A stretch of DNA of 64,000 nt from Streptomyces sp. NBC_00287 (GCF_036173105.1 NZ_CP108053.1:3472001-3536000); one strand, 5' to 3'; positions 1-10,188 are shown, counted from the first letter of the stretch. The notes: a model not told the origin generated them from the sequence alone. Program-made: numbers and translations.

Positions 1-2878
1 GCAGGAAGAAGCGCGCTTCATCGATGAGGCCGCCAATGGGGTCCGACAGGGGAAGGCGGGCGACCAGGCCGAGGCCCCTCTCCAAGAACTGGGATCGCCA
101 GACCAGGGCCGCGTTGGATGCATCCTTGAGTTCTGGCGGTGCGAGTTGGAGTTCCACCCTGTCGGGACGGACGATGGGGATGGGGGTGGGGACTCCGCCG
201 ACTTCGACGGTGGCGGCCTCCTCCCGATGGTGCGCCTGAAGGACAGGGGCGAGGTCCATGACGGTCTCGCGCTGCCCGTAGGGAATGGGGATCCAGTGCC
301 GGTGCTCGAGGTTGCGGGTGGCAAAGCGCCGTGACACTCGTCCGGGCGCGTATTCGCGCAGCATCTGGGCCAGGCCCATCGCCTGCAACTCAGGTTCCTT
401 TTCCCACGACTGCTGGGCGGGGATGACCACGTACGCTTCGGGAAGTGCGAGTTCGCTAAAGAGGTTCTCGGGAAAGAAGTCGGGCAGCGGATTTTTGCCC
501 ATTGTGTCCTTGCCCGTGGCGTACGTGTGGTCCTCGGCGATGGCCCACTCGTTGTCCAGTCGTCGGGCCAGTGTGGGCACGGCCGCCAGGATGAGCGGGC
601 GAGGGGGGTGCCACAGGATCTCGGCGGCCAACTCCTCGGGCACCTGGAGTGCGCCTTCGATCCACAGACGGAGGCTGCGCTGGCGGCCGGGGTCGCGCAG
701 CAGGTCACGCAGGATGGTGACGGCTGTCTGCTGGACCTTGCGGTTGTCCGGGTAGTCCGGATCGGCGAGACCCTTCAAGTCACGCCACAGCTTTGCGTAC
801 CGGTGAACGGGCTGCAGTTGATCTGCCAGCCAGTCAAGCATTGCCAGAGTGGCTTGAATGCGCAGGACCGCGCGGTTGCGGATGGGAAGAACCAGTTCGG
901 GCAGGACGGGATCGAACAGCGCGTCCCAGGCCTCGTAGGTGGCACGGTCGCGTCCGTAGTCGGAGAGCACAACGACGGTGTAAGGGCGCATGCGGCGGCT
1001 TCGGCCGGCTCGGCCCTTGCGCTGCAGGAATGCGGCGACGCCGCGGGGCGCCTTGTGCTGCAGCACGGCACCGACGTCTGGATCGTCGAAGCCGACCTCG
1101 AGCGAGGCGGTGGCGACGACGAGTTGGGACGCGGTGTCGACTCCTGCGTCTTGTGAGGTAGTCCGGCTCACGTTGAGGCCTGGGCGGTCGAGGGCGTGGC
1201 CCAGTTTCACTGGCAGGTCCCAGACCTGGCCTGCGCGCCGCTGGTCGGTGAGGTTGCCTTGCCCGGGACGTCGCAGGGATGCCAGGGGGTCTTTGAACTG
1301 CTGGGTACGTGGGGCGCGGTAGCGCTGGCCTTCCGCGTCGAGGAGGTAGAAGAAGAGCCGGTTGGTGACGTCGAGGTCGTCGGTGAAGACGAACGCCTTG
1401 GTGCCCAGAAGTCCTTGGGATGTGCGCTGTGCCGGGTGGTCGAGGACGCGCGGGAGGAGCATTGCTGTCTGGATCGTCGTGGACAGCACGGAGGCGCCGC
1501 TGGTCGGGTCGCTGCGCACTGCGACCATGTATTCGGCCCCCTCGTACTCCATCTCGTCTGCGCCCGGTTCGATGTTGGTGACGAGTTCATCGTCAACGCC
1601 CGTCAGATCGGCCATGTGGCGAACGGCGTTCGACAGCGTCGCGGACAGGCCGGCGAAGGTGACCGGACTGCGCAGAGAGTGGTGCCAGCGCCGCAGGACG
1701 AGGGCTGCCTGGGCGCCGGTGGTGCCGCTGTAGGTGTGGATCTCGTCAAGCAGCATCAGGCGCGGTTTCTTGGCCGCGCCGACACCGAGCAGTTTCCCCA
1801 GCGATAGGTCGGACAGACCGCGGTTGAGCATCTCGGTGGTGGTGAACAGCACGTCCGGAGGCCGCTGGCTCATCCGATGCCGGGTCAGGACCAGCATGGA
1901 GTCGTCGAACACGCGCGAGCAGGTGCCGCAGGTCAGGCGTTCCGCTCTGGCCCTGGCGTCCTGCTCGGACCAGAACAGTGCGCCCCCGCAGACGGTGTAT
2001 CCGTCACCGGGACAGGTGAAGTGAGGGCACTGAAAGCCTTCGGCCCGTTTCGTCCATGCGGAATAGGAGGCCGTCAGGCTCTTCATGCTGGTCGGGGTGT
2101 CCTTGTTGAGCACCCCGATGGTCATGGGCCGGCCGTTGGTCTTCTTCCACAGGTCGTCGAGCCGCCGGGCGTGCGCGAAAGCGGTGTTGAGTTGGTCCTT
2201 GAGGAGTTCGTTGCGCGGGTAGACGGCGAGCGCACGCGTCCATGCCGACTCGTCTTGGAGTCCCGTCAGGAAGGCGAAGGCCGGCAGGTAGAAGGCGAGG
2301 GTCTTGCCGCTTCCGGTGCCGGCACCCACGACGGTGGCGGTGGTGATGTTGGACTTCAGGGCCGTGAAGATCTGGCGGCTGGCACGGACCTGGAAGCCGC
2401 TGAGGTCGGCGTGTTGGGGGCCCCGCCGCGTCATGGCATCGATGACCTGGCGGTAGAGGTCGTGGAGCACATCGGTGCCGTCGATGACGGCGTGTCTGGG
2501 CTGATCGCGCCGCGGGTAGGCGCGGGCGCGCCGGGCGTAGCGGAAGTCCGAGACGAGAGCGGCACCTTGACGCCAGGCCGTGGGGTCGTTGGAGGGGAAG
2601 ATTTGGCGCAGACGGGCCAGCAGACGCAGCGTCTCGCCGTTGCGGGTACGCCACCGCGACGGCGAGACCGCATCATCGCGGATGATCAGACCCTTGTCCT
2701 CGAGGGCCTCGATTGCCTCCTGTGCGGTGCCCAGTTCGGCGCGCTTGATGAGAACGTCATCGACGTGGGTGTGCAGTTCGTCGTCGGTGAATCCGCCGTC
2801 GACAACGCCCCAGGACAGCAGGGGGTCCTCGTGTGCTTCGAGGACGTCGAGGATTTCACTCTCGGTCTCAGAAGTCAT
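1..2878 (-). CDS. dpdJ: DpdJ-like DEAD/DEAH helicase, 3' end outside window
   Basis: Reading frame open from an ATG at 2878 to the window edge, so at least 959 residues and unfinished. Superfamily 2 helicase features are visible: Walker A GAGTGSGKT at about residues 185-193, a DEIH box in LLDEIHTYSG near residue 375, motif III LSATLS, and a C-terminal helicase lobe with QRKGRAGRSRRM. A cysteine cluster (CPHFTCPG then CGTCSRVF) sits between motifs I and II and probably binds zinc. The ATG overlaps the stop of the upstream gene by four bases (TCAT, 2875-2878), so it is the last visible cistron of the dpdE-J run. In the Salmonella dpd cluster DpdJ is a helicase possibly needed for the restriction side; that role here is inferred from order and domain type. 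Confidence 0.82.
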   Translation of the reverse strand, partial: MTSETESEILDVLEAHEDPLLSWGVVDGGFTDDELHTHVDDVLIKRAELGTAQEAIEALEDKGLIIRDDAVSPSRWRTRNGETLRLLARLRQIFPSNDPTAWRQGAALVSDFRYARRARAYPRRDQPRHAVIDGTDVLHDLYRQVIDAMTRRGPQHADLSGFQVRASRQIFTALKSNITTATVVGAGTGSGKTLAFYLPAFAFLTGLQDESAWTRALAVYPRNELLKDQLNTAFAHARRLDDLWKKTNGRPMTIGVLNKDTPTSMKSLTASYSAWTKRAEGFQCPHFTCPGDGYTVCGGALFWSEQDARARAERLTCGTCSRVFDDSMLVLTRHRMSQRPPDVLFTTTEMLNRGLSDLSLGKLLGVGAAKKPRLMLLDEIHTYSGTTGAQAALVLRRWHHSLRSPVTFAGLSATLSNAVRHMADLTGVDDELVTNIEPGADEMEYEGAEYMVAVRSDPTSGASVLSTTIQTAMLLPRVLDHPAQRTSQGLLGTKAFVFTDDLDVTNRLFFYLLDAEGQRYRAPRTQQFKDPLASLRRPGQGNLTDQRRAGQVWDLPVKLGHALDRPGLNVSRTTSQDAGVDTASQLVVATASLEVGFDDPDVGAVLQHKAPRGVAAFLQRKGRAGRSRRMRPYTVVVLSDYGRDRATYEAWDALFDPVLPELVLPIRNRAVLRIQATLAMLDWLADQLQPVHRYAKLWRDLKGLADPDYPDNRKVQQTAVTILRDLLRDPGRQRSLRLWIEGALQVPEELAAEILWHPPRPLILAAVPTLARRLDNEWAIAEDHTYATGKDTMGKNPLPDFFPENLFSELALPEAYVVIPAQQSWEKEPELQAMGLAQMLREYAPGRVSRRFATRNLEHRHWIPIPYGQRETVMDLAPVLQAHHREEAATVEVGGVPTPIPIVRPDRVELQLAPPELKDASNAALVWRSQFLERGLGLVARLPLSDPIGGLIDEARFFL

Positions 2879-3585
2879 CGCAGCCTCACCCAGAAGCGGT
2901 CCAGGATTCCCAGCCTCGACAGCCCGGCAAGGACCTCGGGGGTGAAGGAGTTCAGGGGCGTCCCGGTGGCTTCCTGAGCGCCCGTGATCACTCGGGCGAG
3001 GACCGGGTCAACGAGTTCGGAGATCTGCTGGCCGCATGCGTGGAGGCTCTCCAGCGCCGCGGCCAGCCTTGCGACGTCGCCCAACTCGGGGACGGCGCGG
3101 TTTTTCAGGACGTTGAGCACGCCATGCGCCTTCTCGATCTTGATGCGGATCTCTTCCACGTCGATCCCGCTCTTGTTCAGCGTAGCGACGAGATCCTCAT
3201 TGATCACCGGTACTTCGCGGTTGCATTCAGCAGTCCATGCCTGCTCAACGCTCCCGCGAAGGCCCTTGACGAAGCCATCGGCCGCCTTGATCTGCGCCTT
3301 CAGTGCTTGCGGTGGGGTATCGGCGTCCTGGCTGGGGAGCGTTTCGGCGAGCACGTGCAGGTCTGCGGCCAGTTGGGCGGCCTGCGGACCGAGGTCTGCG
3401 TCGAAAGCCGCATGGGCGGCGCGCAGTTCGGCCACGCCTCGGCTGAGGCGCTGGATCGTCTCGATGAGCGTCTCGACGTTCTCGGCCTGTCCGGCCAACT
3501 CGCCGGTGCGGCGGTTGATCTTGTCCTCGTCGTGGGCAGCGACCGCTGCCACACGCAGACGCTGAACTTGTTCGATGAGCGTCAT
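2875..3585 (-). CDS. dpdI: DpdI-like helical protein
   Basis: 236 residues, ATG start, overlapping both neighbours by four bases (3582-3585 with dpdH, 2875-2878 with dpdJ). The composition is strongly helical with heptad-like stretches (for example around RRTGELAGQAENVETLIETI), so a coiled-coil or scaffold role is plausible. There is no nucleotide-binding motif, catalytic signature, membrane segment or signal peptide. The identification as DpdI rests on position between the DpdH ATPase and the DpdJ helicase and on size; the family has no assigned biochemistry, but dpdI was reported as needed for the restriction-like phenotype of the Salmonella cluster. It could equally be an unrelated small subunit that co-purifies with its ATPase neighbour. 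Confidence 0.65.
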   Translation of the reverse strand: MTLIEQVQRLRVAAVAAHDEDKINRRTGELAGQAENVETLIETIQRLSRGVAELRAAHAAFDADLGPQAAQLAADLHVLAETLPSQDADTPPQALKAQIKAADGFVKGLRGSVEQAWTAECNREVPVINEDLVATLNKSGIDVEEIRIKIEKAHGVLNVLKNRAVPELGDVARLAAALESLHACGQQISELVDPVLARVITGAQEATGTPLNSFTPEVLAGLSRLGILDRFWVRLR

Positions 3586-6500
3586 ACGCCCCCCTCGGAT
3601 CCGGCCACGTCCATGACCTCACGGCTCAAGGTCTCCAGCCCGGCCACGAGCCGCTGGAGGGTCTCGTCGTACTCGCGCTGAGCTTCCGAGGCGGGTCCGG
3701 CCTGGAGCTTTTGCTCCAGTGCGTTCACGGCTTCCAGCGCAGGGTCGAGCCAAGCTCGGATGCGCAGGGCTGGCCTTTCGTCCTGGGTCATCAGGCGCAG
3801 GCGCTGATCGGCGGTGAGGGTGGGCCAGGCGTCGAGGCCCTCAGTCAGGTCTGTCACCTTCTTCAGATCACTGGGTTTCACCGCCTTCGCCGCGTCGTGG
3901 AGGGCGGGCAGGTTGATCGAGTTGGCTGACTGGCCAAGCGCCGCTAGGTCGGAGAGCAGGGTGTTGAGGGCATGGGCCACGTGGGCGACGTCACCGCCGA
4001 GATCGCTCACGTCGGGTGCCAGCCGTCGGGTTTCGTCGAGGATCGGATCCAGCGTGGTGGTTCGCTTCTGGATGTCGTCCGCCGCTTTTCTGATCTGCTC
4101 GGGGACGTGCTCGGGCCAGGGCACCTCAGCCGCGTCGTCGCGCATTGCGTGCACAAGGCGGGGCAGGTCAATGGCCAGCGGCTTGCCGGTGCCCTGGCGG
4201 TAGGACGTCAAGCGGAGCAGTCGCTGCTGAAGGACGTTTCGATCCGCATTCGGGTCGACGAAGCGGTCCTGCAGTTGTCGCATGTGGGGCCGCACGGGAT
4301 CGGCCAGCTTCGGCGGGCTGGCAAAGAGCGCCTTGACCCGGCTGAGTGTGTCGCTCTTGTACGAGTCGGCGATCCCCAGGGCCTTACTGACGGACAGAAG
4401 AGCGTGCGCGAGCCGACCCAGTTCGGCGTCGTCGCCTTCCGACGGAAGGAGGAAAGCGGACACGTTGTCCGCCCATTCCTGGATCCTGATTACGCACAGG
4501 CTCTGCAGCGCGTCTCCTTGCGGCACGTCCTCCCAGGACCCTTTTGTGTTTACCCAGGCGAGGGCACGGAGAACGCGGACGTCCTCCACGTTGCGGTGGT
4601 CGATCGAGATCAGCGCGGTCTGCAGGGCACTGCCGTCCAGTGCGATCGAGGTTTTGGCATCGAAGCTCGGCGTGAATTCCGCCCTTGCCTTGGTCCAGTC
4701 TCCGCTGTCTCCTCCGTATCCGTCTTCGAGTCCCAGACAGCCGATGACGGCGGTATGCACGATCTTCCGGAGATCGTTGCGGTGGCTCTGCACAAGCTGG
4801 CCGGTCTTGTGCCATTCGTCGACCGCCTGGACCAGAGTCGGCTTCGAAGCCGCCGGGGACGGACGCGCGGGTGCCGACGTAGGCGGAGGCGGCGTCGGGG
4901 GGGCCACCACGATGGGGGTCTGCGTACCGTTCAAGGGCCGGACGGGTTCTTGCACTGGCGGCTGATGCGGGAGGGTCTGCTGCTCGGTGATGAGGTCAGG
5001 CAGGGGCGGGATGGCGAATGCTTCGTGGATCGTCGGGTGAAGGTTCTGCGGCCCGTGGCCTGGCCCCCAGAAACGCACCATCCGCACGCGGCGCTCGGAG
5101 AGTTCGGGGTCACCTGGCGTGCGCAGCCGGACCTGGTCCTCGACGTTATCGAGGATGTCCAACGCACCGGTGTGGAAGTCGTTCTCGAATCCGGTGCTGG
5201 GAAAGCGGCCTTCGTCGAGTTCGGTCTGGTCGCGGTGGAGGACGGGGCGTAGGACGCGGGTCAGCACGTCGCGGGCGACGAAGGCATCGCCTTTGGACTG
5301 GCTGCGAATGGCCCGGTCGAGTGCTGTCCTACTGAATGGGAACAGGCCGACGCCTTCAACCTCCCCGAACGCCTGGTGGCACTTGTCTCGGACGGGGCAT
5401 TGCAGACAGTGGTTGAGCTCCGGGCGTTCGTGCGTGCGATGCTTGTCGATCTCCTGGGAGCCGACGCGTACCGCGTTGAGGTACCGGGCAGCGAACCGTG
5501 CGGGGTCGAACGGGGCCGTCTTGTCCGCGGGAAGTTCGAGATCGAAGACCTTGTAGGTCCGCGTGTACACCGTCTCCGGCATCTGGTTGACGAAGTAACC
5601 AGTGGTGACGGCCATGACAACACGCATCGGGCACAGGGCGAGCGTCTCGGTGGGCAGCAGGGTTATTGCGTCAATGAGGCCGCCCTGGATGCCCTGGAAG
5701 ATCGAGAAGTCCTCGATCAGGAGGAGGAGTTCCAGCCCCTGCCTGTGCAGGTCGAGGCGTAGTTCGACGAGGAGTTGCTTGAGGTCGTCTCCCCCGATCC
5801 CGAAGACCTCACTGACCGCCGGCCCGAGTTGCTCGTTGAGCATCTTCGCTGCCAGGTCCCGCAGGGGAGCATCGCTGGCGAGTGCGCTGGCAACACTGGC
5901 GGCGTCGGCGCCGGCCTTGCTGACATCGTCGACCGCAAGGTCCAGATCTGCCGCGGTGAAACCGAACGCGTCCTCCTTGTCCTCCGAACCCTTGCCGGAG
6001 AGCTTTTCCCGGACCAGACGCGCGATGGGACCGTTGTCGGCGAGCAATCGCCTGCGGAAGACGGGGTCGCCCAGCAGTGCGGGCAGGCCCTCCGCGGAGG
6101 CAAGGAAGGCGCGGAGATCATTCTCCTCGGGTGTGCCGTCTTTGTCTGCTCCGCGGGTCTCGACCAGGACAGCCAACTCGTTGCGCAGGCGGAGCTGCGC
6201 TGTGGTTTCATCCGCGGCAGCATCCGAAGCAGCGGCGACCTTGGCACGCAACTCCGTGGCGCGTTCGCTGGTGGCGTGTTCCAGGATGAGTTCAAGGATC
6301 CCGCGCAGCGACATGCGGTGTTTTGGGACAAAGATCAGCCGGGTCGCGTCGTTGGGCTTCAGGTTAATGCGAAGCCAGCGGATCAGATGCGACTTGCCTG
6401 TGCCCGACTTCCCGAGGATGGGGATGATGGGCTGGTCCGCCGGCAGTTCCTCGACGGCGCGCCGCAGGTTGTGTTCGTCGACGATGGTGCCGCCGATGGC

Positions 6501-6650
6501 GCTGTCCACCTGATGGCGCAGGAGGATCGGGATCGAAGTGTGCGTGGCGAGGAAGACCCCGTTAGAGGTGCTCTCTGCCTCGACCGGAATGATGGCCGGG
6601 GCCTCACGGGCCTCCCAGCATGCAGCAGGAAGAGTGCCCCGCCAGGTCAT
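3582..6650 (-). CDS. dpdH: DpdH-like P-loop ATPase
   Basis: 1022 residues from an ATG at 6650, chosen because it makes a four-base ATGA overlap with dpdG; an upstream in-frame extension to 7043 would run through dpdG and is rejected. Walker A GKSGTGKS is at residues 80-87 and a Walker B-like LLLLIEDFS lies near residue 320, giving an AAA/STAND-like ATPase. Further on is a cysteine cluster CLQCPVRDKC that may hold a metal. A proline-rich linker (VVAPPTPPPPTSAPAR) separates the ATPase half from a long helical C-terminal half. It lies between DpdG and DpdI as in known dpd clusters. The likely role is energy-dependent assembly or sensing on the restriction side; that is inference, as DpdH was not clearly assigned in published genetics. 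Confidence 0.75.
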   Translation of the reverse strand: MTWRGTLPAACWEAREAPAIIPVEAESTSNGVFLATHTSIPILLRHQVDSAIGGTIVDEHNLRRAVEELPADQPIIPILGKSGTGKSHLIRWLRINLKPNDATRLIFVPKHRMSLRGILELILEHATSERATELRAKVAAASDAAADETTAQLRLRNELAVLVETRGADKDGTPEENDLRAFLASAEGLPALLGDPVFRRRLLADNGPIARLVREKLSGKGSEDKEDAFGFTAADLDLAVDDVSKAGADAASVASALASDAPLRDLAAKMLNEQLGPAVSEVFGIGGDDLKQLLVELRLDLHRQGLELLLLIEDFSIFQGIQGGLIDAITLLPTETLALCPMRVVMAVTTGYFVNQMPETVYTRTYKVFDLELPADKTAPFDPARFAARYLNAVRVGSQEIDKHRTHERPELNHCLQCPVRDKCHQAFGEVEGVGLFPFSRTALDRAIRSQSKGDAFVARDVLTRVLRPVLHRDQTELDEGRFPSTGFENDFHTGALDILDNVEDQVRLRTPGDPELSERRVRMVRFWGPGHGPQNLHPTIHEAFAIPPLPDLITEQQTLPHQPPVQEPVRPLNGTQTPIVVAPPTPPPPTSAPARPSPAASKPTLVQAVDEWHKTGQLVQSHRNDLRKIVHTAVIGCLGLEDGYGGDSGDWTKARAEFTPSFDAKTSIALDGSALQTALISIDHRNVEDVRVLRALAWVNTKGSWEDVPQGDALQSLCVIRIQEWADNVSAFLLPSEGDDAELGRLAHALLSVSKALGIADSYKSDTLSRVKALFASPPKLADPVRPHMRQLQDRFVDPNADRNVLQQRLLRLTSYRQGTGKPLAIDLPRLVHAMRDDAAEVPWPEHVPEQIRKAADDIQKRTTTLDPILDETRRLAPDVSDLGGDVAHVAHALNTLLSDLAALGQSANSINLPALHDAAKAVKPSDLKKVTDLTEGLDAWPTLTADQRLRLMTQDERPALRIRAWLDPALEAVNALEQKLQAGPASEAQREYDETLQRLVAGLETLSREVMDVAGSEGGV

Positions 6651-7582
6651 CGCTTTCCTCCTTGAACCAGGGTGACGTGCGTTTGGCGTTGGCTGTCGAA
6701 TCGCGACAGCCGGATGCCGTCGGCGTCCGGCAGGGTGTGGAAGACGAGCCGGCCGCGGTCCTGCAGGATGCGCAGTGCCTGGCCTACCGAACTGTCGGCG
6801 CAGTCTTGTGCGATGCCCGGGTCGGGGTCTCCGTCGGGAAGGTACGCCACGAGGGAGGCGCGGACGAGACCGCCGTGCAGCACAGGCAGTTTGGCCGCCA
6901 ACTGGCCCAGGAATTCGCCGATGGGCACCTGTCCGGCAGGCAGCTCGTCCAAGACGTCGTTGATCGCCACGACGGGGAGGGGCACAAATCCCGATCTGGC
7001 CTGTACGAGCGAGGGCGCCGCGAGGCCAAGTGCCTGTCCCCATCGGGCGACGGGACCCCAGCGGGTGTCGTTGGTAATGGCCCAGGTGTCATTGTCCGGG
7101 TCCGGGAACTGCGCGTGCTGGAGGGCCTGAACGCCGCTGGTCCACGATAGGGGACGCCCGAGCGCATCCTGCGCAAGGAACCACGACATCGCTCTCAGCA
7201 GATCACGCGCCCCGCCGGTGAGGCTCTCTCCCGGGCCGGTCTGCCACGGGTCACCGTCACGGTCTAGATCGAGGGCATGCTTTTGAAGTGCCCGGCGGAA
7301 CGCTACCGGCGACAGGGTGCCTCCCCTGGCAGCGACGGTGTCGCTCACGGTGATCACACCGGCCGTGTCGCTGCAGAGCATCCCGATCGCCCGGAAGGTG
7401 TACAGGGTGTCCGCGACACCTTCAGCGGAGGAGATGGCCTCGTTCAGGCCTGGCGGTCTGAACGCCTCGATCAACTCTTCCTCGGTCCAGGCCCGTCGAG
7501 ATCCGGTTCGGGATCCGGTGAGGAAGTTGATGATGGAGCGGCCAAGCGCCGGAAGGCTTCGCGGTGGGTTCAGAACAGCCAT
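6647..7582 (-). CDS. dpdG: DpdG-like protein
   Basis: 311 residues with an ATG at 7582 that abuts the dpdF stop (one shared base). No Walker motif, signal peptide or transmembrane segment is seen. The N-terminal third looks like a winged-helix-type fold (AWTEEELIEAF followed by short helices, then AIGMLCSDTAGVITVSDTV), and the C-terminus also reads like a small winged helix (VGQALRILQDRGRLVF), so DNA binding is possible. Its place between a RecQ-like helicase and a large ATPase, with overlaps on both sides, fits DpdG of the 7-deazaguanine DNA cluster, a family required for restriction in Salmonella but without known activity. The assignment is mainly by context. Confidence 0.68.
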   Translation of the reverse strand: MAVLNPPRSLPALGRSIINFLTGSRTGSRRAWTEEELIEAFRPPGLNEAISSAEGVADTLYTFRAIGMLCSDTAGVITVSDTVAARGGTLSPVAFRRALQKHALDLDRDGDPWQTGPGESLTGGARDLLRAMSWFLAQDALGRPLSWTSGVQALQHAQFPDPDNDTWAITNDTRWGPVARWGQALGLAAPSLVQARSGFVPLPVVAINDVLDELPAGQVPIGEFLGQLAAKLPVLHGGLVRASLVAYLPDGDPDPGIAQDCADSSVGQALRILQDRGRLVFHTLPDADGIRLSRFDSQRQTHVTLVQGGKR

Positions 7583-10188
7583 CAGAGTCTCCTGAGGAAG
7601 TCATCAATGGCCCAGTGAGGGCTGCGGATGCTCTTGACGAGGGCATCTGGGTAGGCCGGGTCGGGCATGTCTTCCGGGACAACCACGACACGCAGCGGTC
7701 CGCTGGTGGGGGCGAGCCATGAGAGGGGCGGCGTCTGCCCGTGGTCCATCAGGATCAGACTCGGCACCGAGAGGCGCGCAGGTACCTCGCCGGTGCGCAG
7801 GGGGTCCACGACGACCAGGCCCTCGTCGGCGAACCGCGAGGCCGTACGGATGGCCGGGAGCCCAAGCAGCGCGGCGGGGACGACGATGCCGCGTACGCCG
7901 TTGGTGACGCATGACTGGATGAGGTTGCTCAGGGCATTTCTGAGACGTCCGCTGGGGTAGGTGACCACAATGCTGCGGTGGCCGGCGGCCAGGTTCGCCA
8001 GGGCTGCGCTGGGGCTTCTGCCGAGATCGGGCATGAGCGCTTCTCCGACGAGCGGACGCGCGGTGTGCAAGGTGCGCTGGTGCACGTGCCCCTCTGCCGG
8101 GCATCCGGAGCACGCAGGCGCCACGTTCTGGCTGGCCCTCATCGTGCCTATGCCCGTGTAGGTGTACTCCTCGCTCAGTACGCGTCCCCAGCATTCTCTT
8201 CTTGCCAGCAGGCGGGTGATGCGCGCCGTTGAGGCGGCTTCGGCGTTTTTGATCTCCGTGCGGGTCCGCTGCAGGGCAGCCTCGAGGGTCTCCTGGTCCA
8301 GGTTGGCCACGTGCGGTCTGAGACGTACCGGAACGTGGCTTACGAAGGCAGCCCATTCCTTGTTGAACCGTGCTTGCCACGCCTGCTCGGGCTCGCCGGG
8401 TATGCGTTCGACCACCGGGGGGTCCAGCCTCTCGATGATGATGAGGTTGGCGCGTTCCATGAGGACGAGCGTGTTGCGGTTCCACAGTTGGTTGGCGTCC
8501 GAGGGCTCTTCGCCGTGCTCGGGTACCACCGTGGTGTCCAGGACCAGACCGCTGCCCGCCTCCTTCGGGTGCGGGTCCTGATCCCGCATGGCTTGCCATC
8601 GGTTCCACGCCTTTACGTCCCCGATCACGGTCGCGTTTTCGACTTGCTGGCCTTCGGCCCTGTCAGGCACGGCGGGAAGCCAGACCGACAGCGCCGCGTG
8701 GCCGTCGCGTCCCGCGCGGCCGACTTCCTGGTAGAAGCGGTCGACCGAGGCAGGCACGCACGCATGCACCACGGTACGGACGTCGCTCTGGTCGACTCCC
8801 AGGCCAAAAGCGCTGGTGCCGACCACGATGTCGGTCGTGGTCGGCCCATCGTCGCCAGACCATCCGCGCATGATGCCAAGACGCTCGGCAGAACCGAGGC
8901 CTCCGTGGAAGACGGCGGTGCGTGCAAACCCGGCAGCCCTCAGGCGCTCAGCGATGATCCTGGCGGGCTCCTTCTTGGTGGTGTAGATGATCGCCGGCCG
9001 CGGAAGGTGGTGCATCGCCTCGGTGAGACGGTCCATCCGGACGTCGGGGGAGGTGGTGGTGCCCAGGAGGTAGCGCAGTTCGGAGCGCAGGAAGGTCGAT
9101 CCGACGAACAGTGACTCGGCGCTGCCAGCGAAGAGTCGGTCGTTGAGTCGGAGGCTGGTTGCCGACAGCGTTGCGGACAAGAGTGTGACGCGTGGCGGGG
9201 GGTGCCCGGCACCGGTGGCGAGTTCTCGCAGTTCGCCTACGAGTGAGGCGACGATCTGGAACTCTGGACGAAAGCTCAAGCCCCACAGGCGCACCAGGTG
9301 CGCCTCGTCGATGACCAGGCTGGTGAGTTGGCCGGATGCCGCAAGGGTGCGTAGCGTCGCGGTGAATCCTCGTACGAGGGCTTCGGGCGAGGTGAGAAGG
9401 ATCCGCTGAGTTCCCTCGCACAGGCGTTCCTTGATGGCTGCGCGTTCCTCGCTGACGCGGTCACTGTGATAGGCCAATTCGCGAGGGAGCACGGACGTCG
9501 GGAATCGCTTGCGCAGGTGGCGTTCCTGGTCGAGCGCCAAGGCGACGGTGGGCAGCACCGCGACGGTGGTTCCGCGTGCACCAAGCAGCCCAGGGGCCAG
9601 GCCGACGAGAGATTTGCCCGTGCCGGTGGGCAGGACGACATGCAGGGTGGAGGCCGGATCGGCCAAGCAGGCGGTGCGAACTGCGCTGGCTTGGCTGCGT
9701 GAGCGGTAGTGGCCGATGTCGGGAGCGATCGCGTGCAGGGCTGGATCGACTGGCACCGGGCTGTTCGGGCGAGCGCTGGTCTCCACCGTCGTGTTGTCGG
9801 TGCCTACGAACGGCCCGGGGCTTGCGCAGGCGAGATCGATCCAGCGGGGGTCGCCATGGAGCCAGTCAGGCGTCCAGGCATCGCCGAGTCGCACGGTGTG
9901 CCGTGTGGCGCCGAACCGTTCGACACGCAGGTGCGCTCGATCGAGCGCCTGCAGTTCGATTCCGCGTTCGTGGAGGTTGATCTCCAGTTCGTGGTGGCGC
10001 TGGCCCGTCACGCCCGCCTGATGGCGAAGCATCTGAGCCAGGAGAGCGGCAATGTCGCCACTGAGGGCGGGCCCGGCAAGGCTGGAGCACCAGGCATCGG
10101 CGAAGCGCCGGTGGGGGCCGGTGAGCTGATCTGCCGATGCCTTCTTTCCCAGAACGATGCGCTGGACGATGTCGAGTTGAGCGGTCAC
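7582..10188 (-). CDS. dpdF: DpdF-like RecQ-type helicase
   Basis: 868 residues from a GTG at 10188 that gives a GTGA overlap with dpdE; a TTG six bases upstream is the alternative. Complete SF2 helicase: Walker A LPTGTGKS near residue 190, DEAH box VIDEAHLVRLWG, motif III LSATLS, and motif VI EVGRAGRDG, the RecQ form. A later CSGCPAEGH segment may be part of a zinc site and the C-terminus carries an extra domain of about 200 residues. Position and architecture match DpdF. The probable job is DNA unwinding or translocation during discrimination of unmodified DNA. A stand-alone RecQ is unlikely because the gene is fused translationally into the dpd operon. Confidence 0.8.
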   Translation of the reverse strand: MTAQLDIVQRIVLGKKASADQLTGPHRRFADAWCSSLAGPALSGDIAALLAQMLRHQAGVTGQRHHELEINLHERGIELQALDRAHLRVERFGATRHTVRLGDAWTPDWLHGDPRWIDLACASPGPFVGTDNTTVETSARPNSPVPVDPALHAIAPDIGHYRSRSQASAVRTACLADPASTLHVVLPTGTGKSLVGLAPGLLGARGTTVAVLPTVALALDQERHLRKRFPTSVLPRELAYHSDRVSEERAAIKERLCEGTQRILLTSPEALVRGFTATLRTLAASGQLTSLVIDEAHLVRLWGLSFRPEFQIVASLVGELRELATGAGHPPPRVTLLSATLSATSLRLNDRLFAGSAESLFVGSTFLRSELRYLLGTTTSPDVRMDRLTEAMHHLPRPAIIYTTKKEPARIIAERLRAAGFARTAVFHGGLGSAERLGIMRGWSGDDGPTTTDIVVGTSAFGLGVDQSDVRTVVHACVPASVDRFYQEVGRAGRDGHAALSVWLPAVPDRAEGQQVENATVIGDVKAWNRWQAMRDQDPHPKEAGSGLVLDTTVVPEHGEEPSDANQLWNRNTLVLMERANLIIIERLDPPVVERIPGEPEQAWQARFNKEWAAFVSHVPVRLRPHVANLDQETLEAALQRTRTEIKNAEAASTARITRLLARRECWGRVLSEEYTYTGIGTMRASQNVAPACSGCPAEGHVHQRTLHTARPLVGEALMPDLGRSPSAALANLAAGHRSIVVTYPSGRLRNALSNLIQSCVTNGVRGIVVPAALLGLPAIRTASRFADEGLVVVDPLRTGEVPARLSVPSLILMDHGQTPPLSWLAPTSGPLRVVVVPEDMPDPAYPDALVKSIRSPHWAIDDFLRRL

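Noticed and set aside
6651..7043. N-terminal extension of dpdH to 7043
   Set aside because: It overlaps dpdG completely; the ATG at 6650 with an ATGA overlap fits the rest of the operon.
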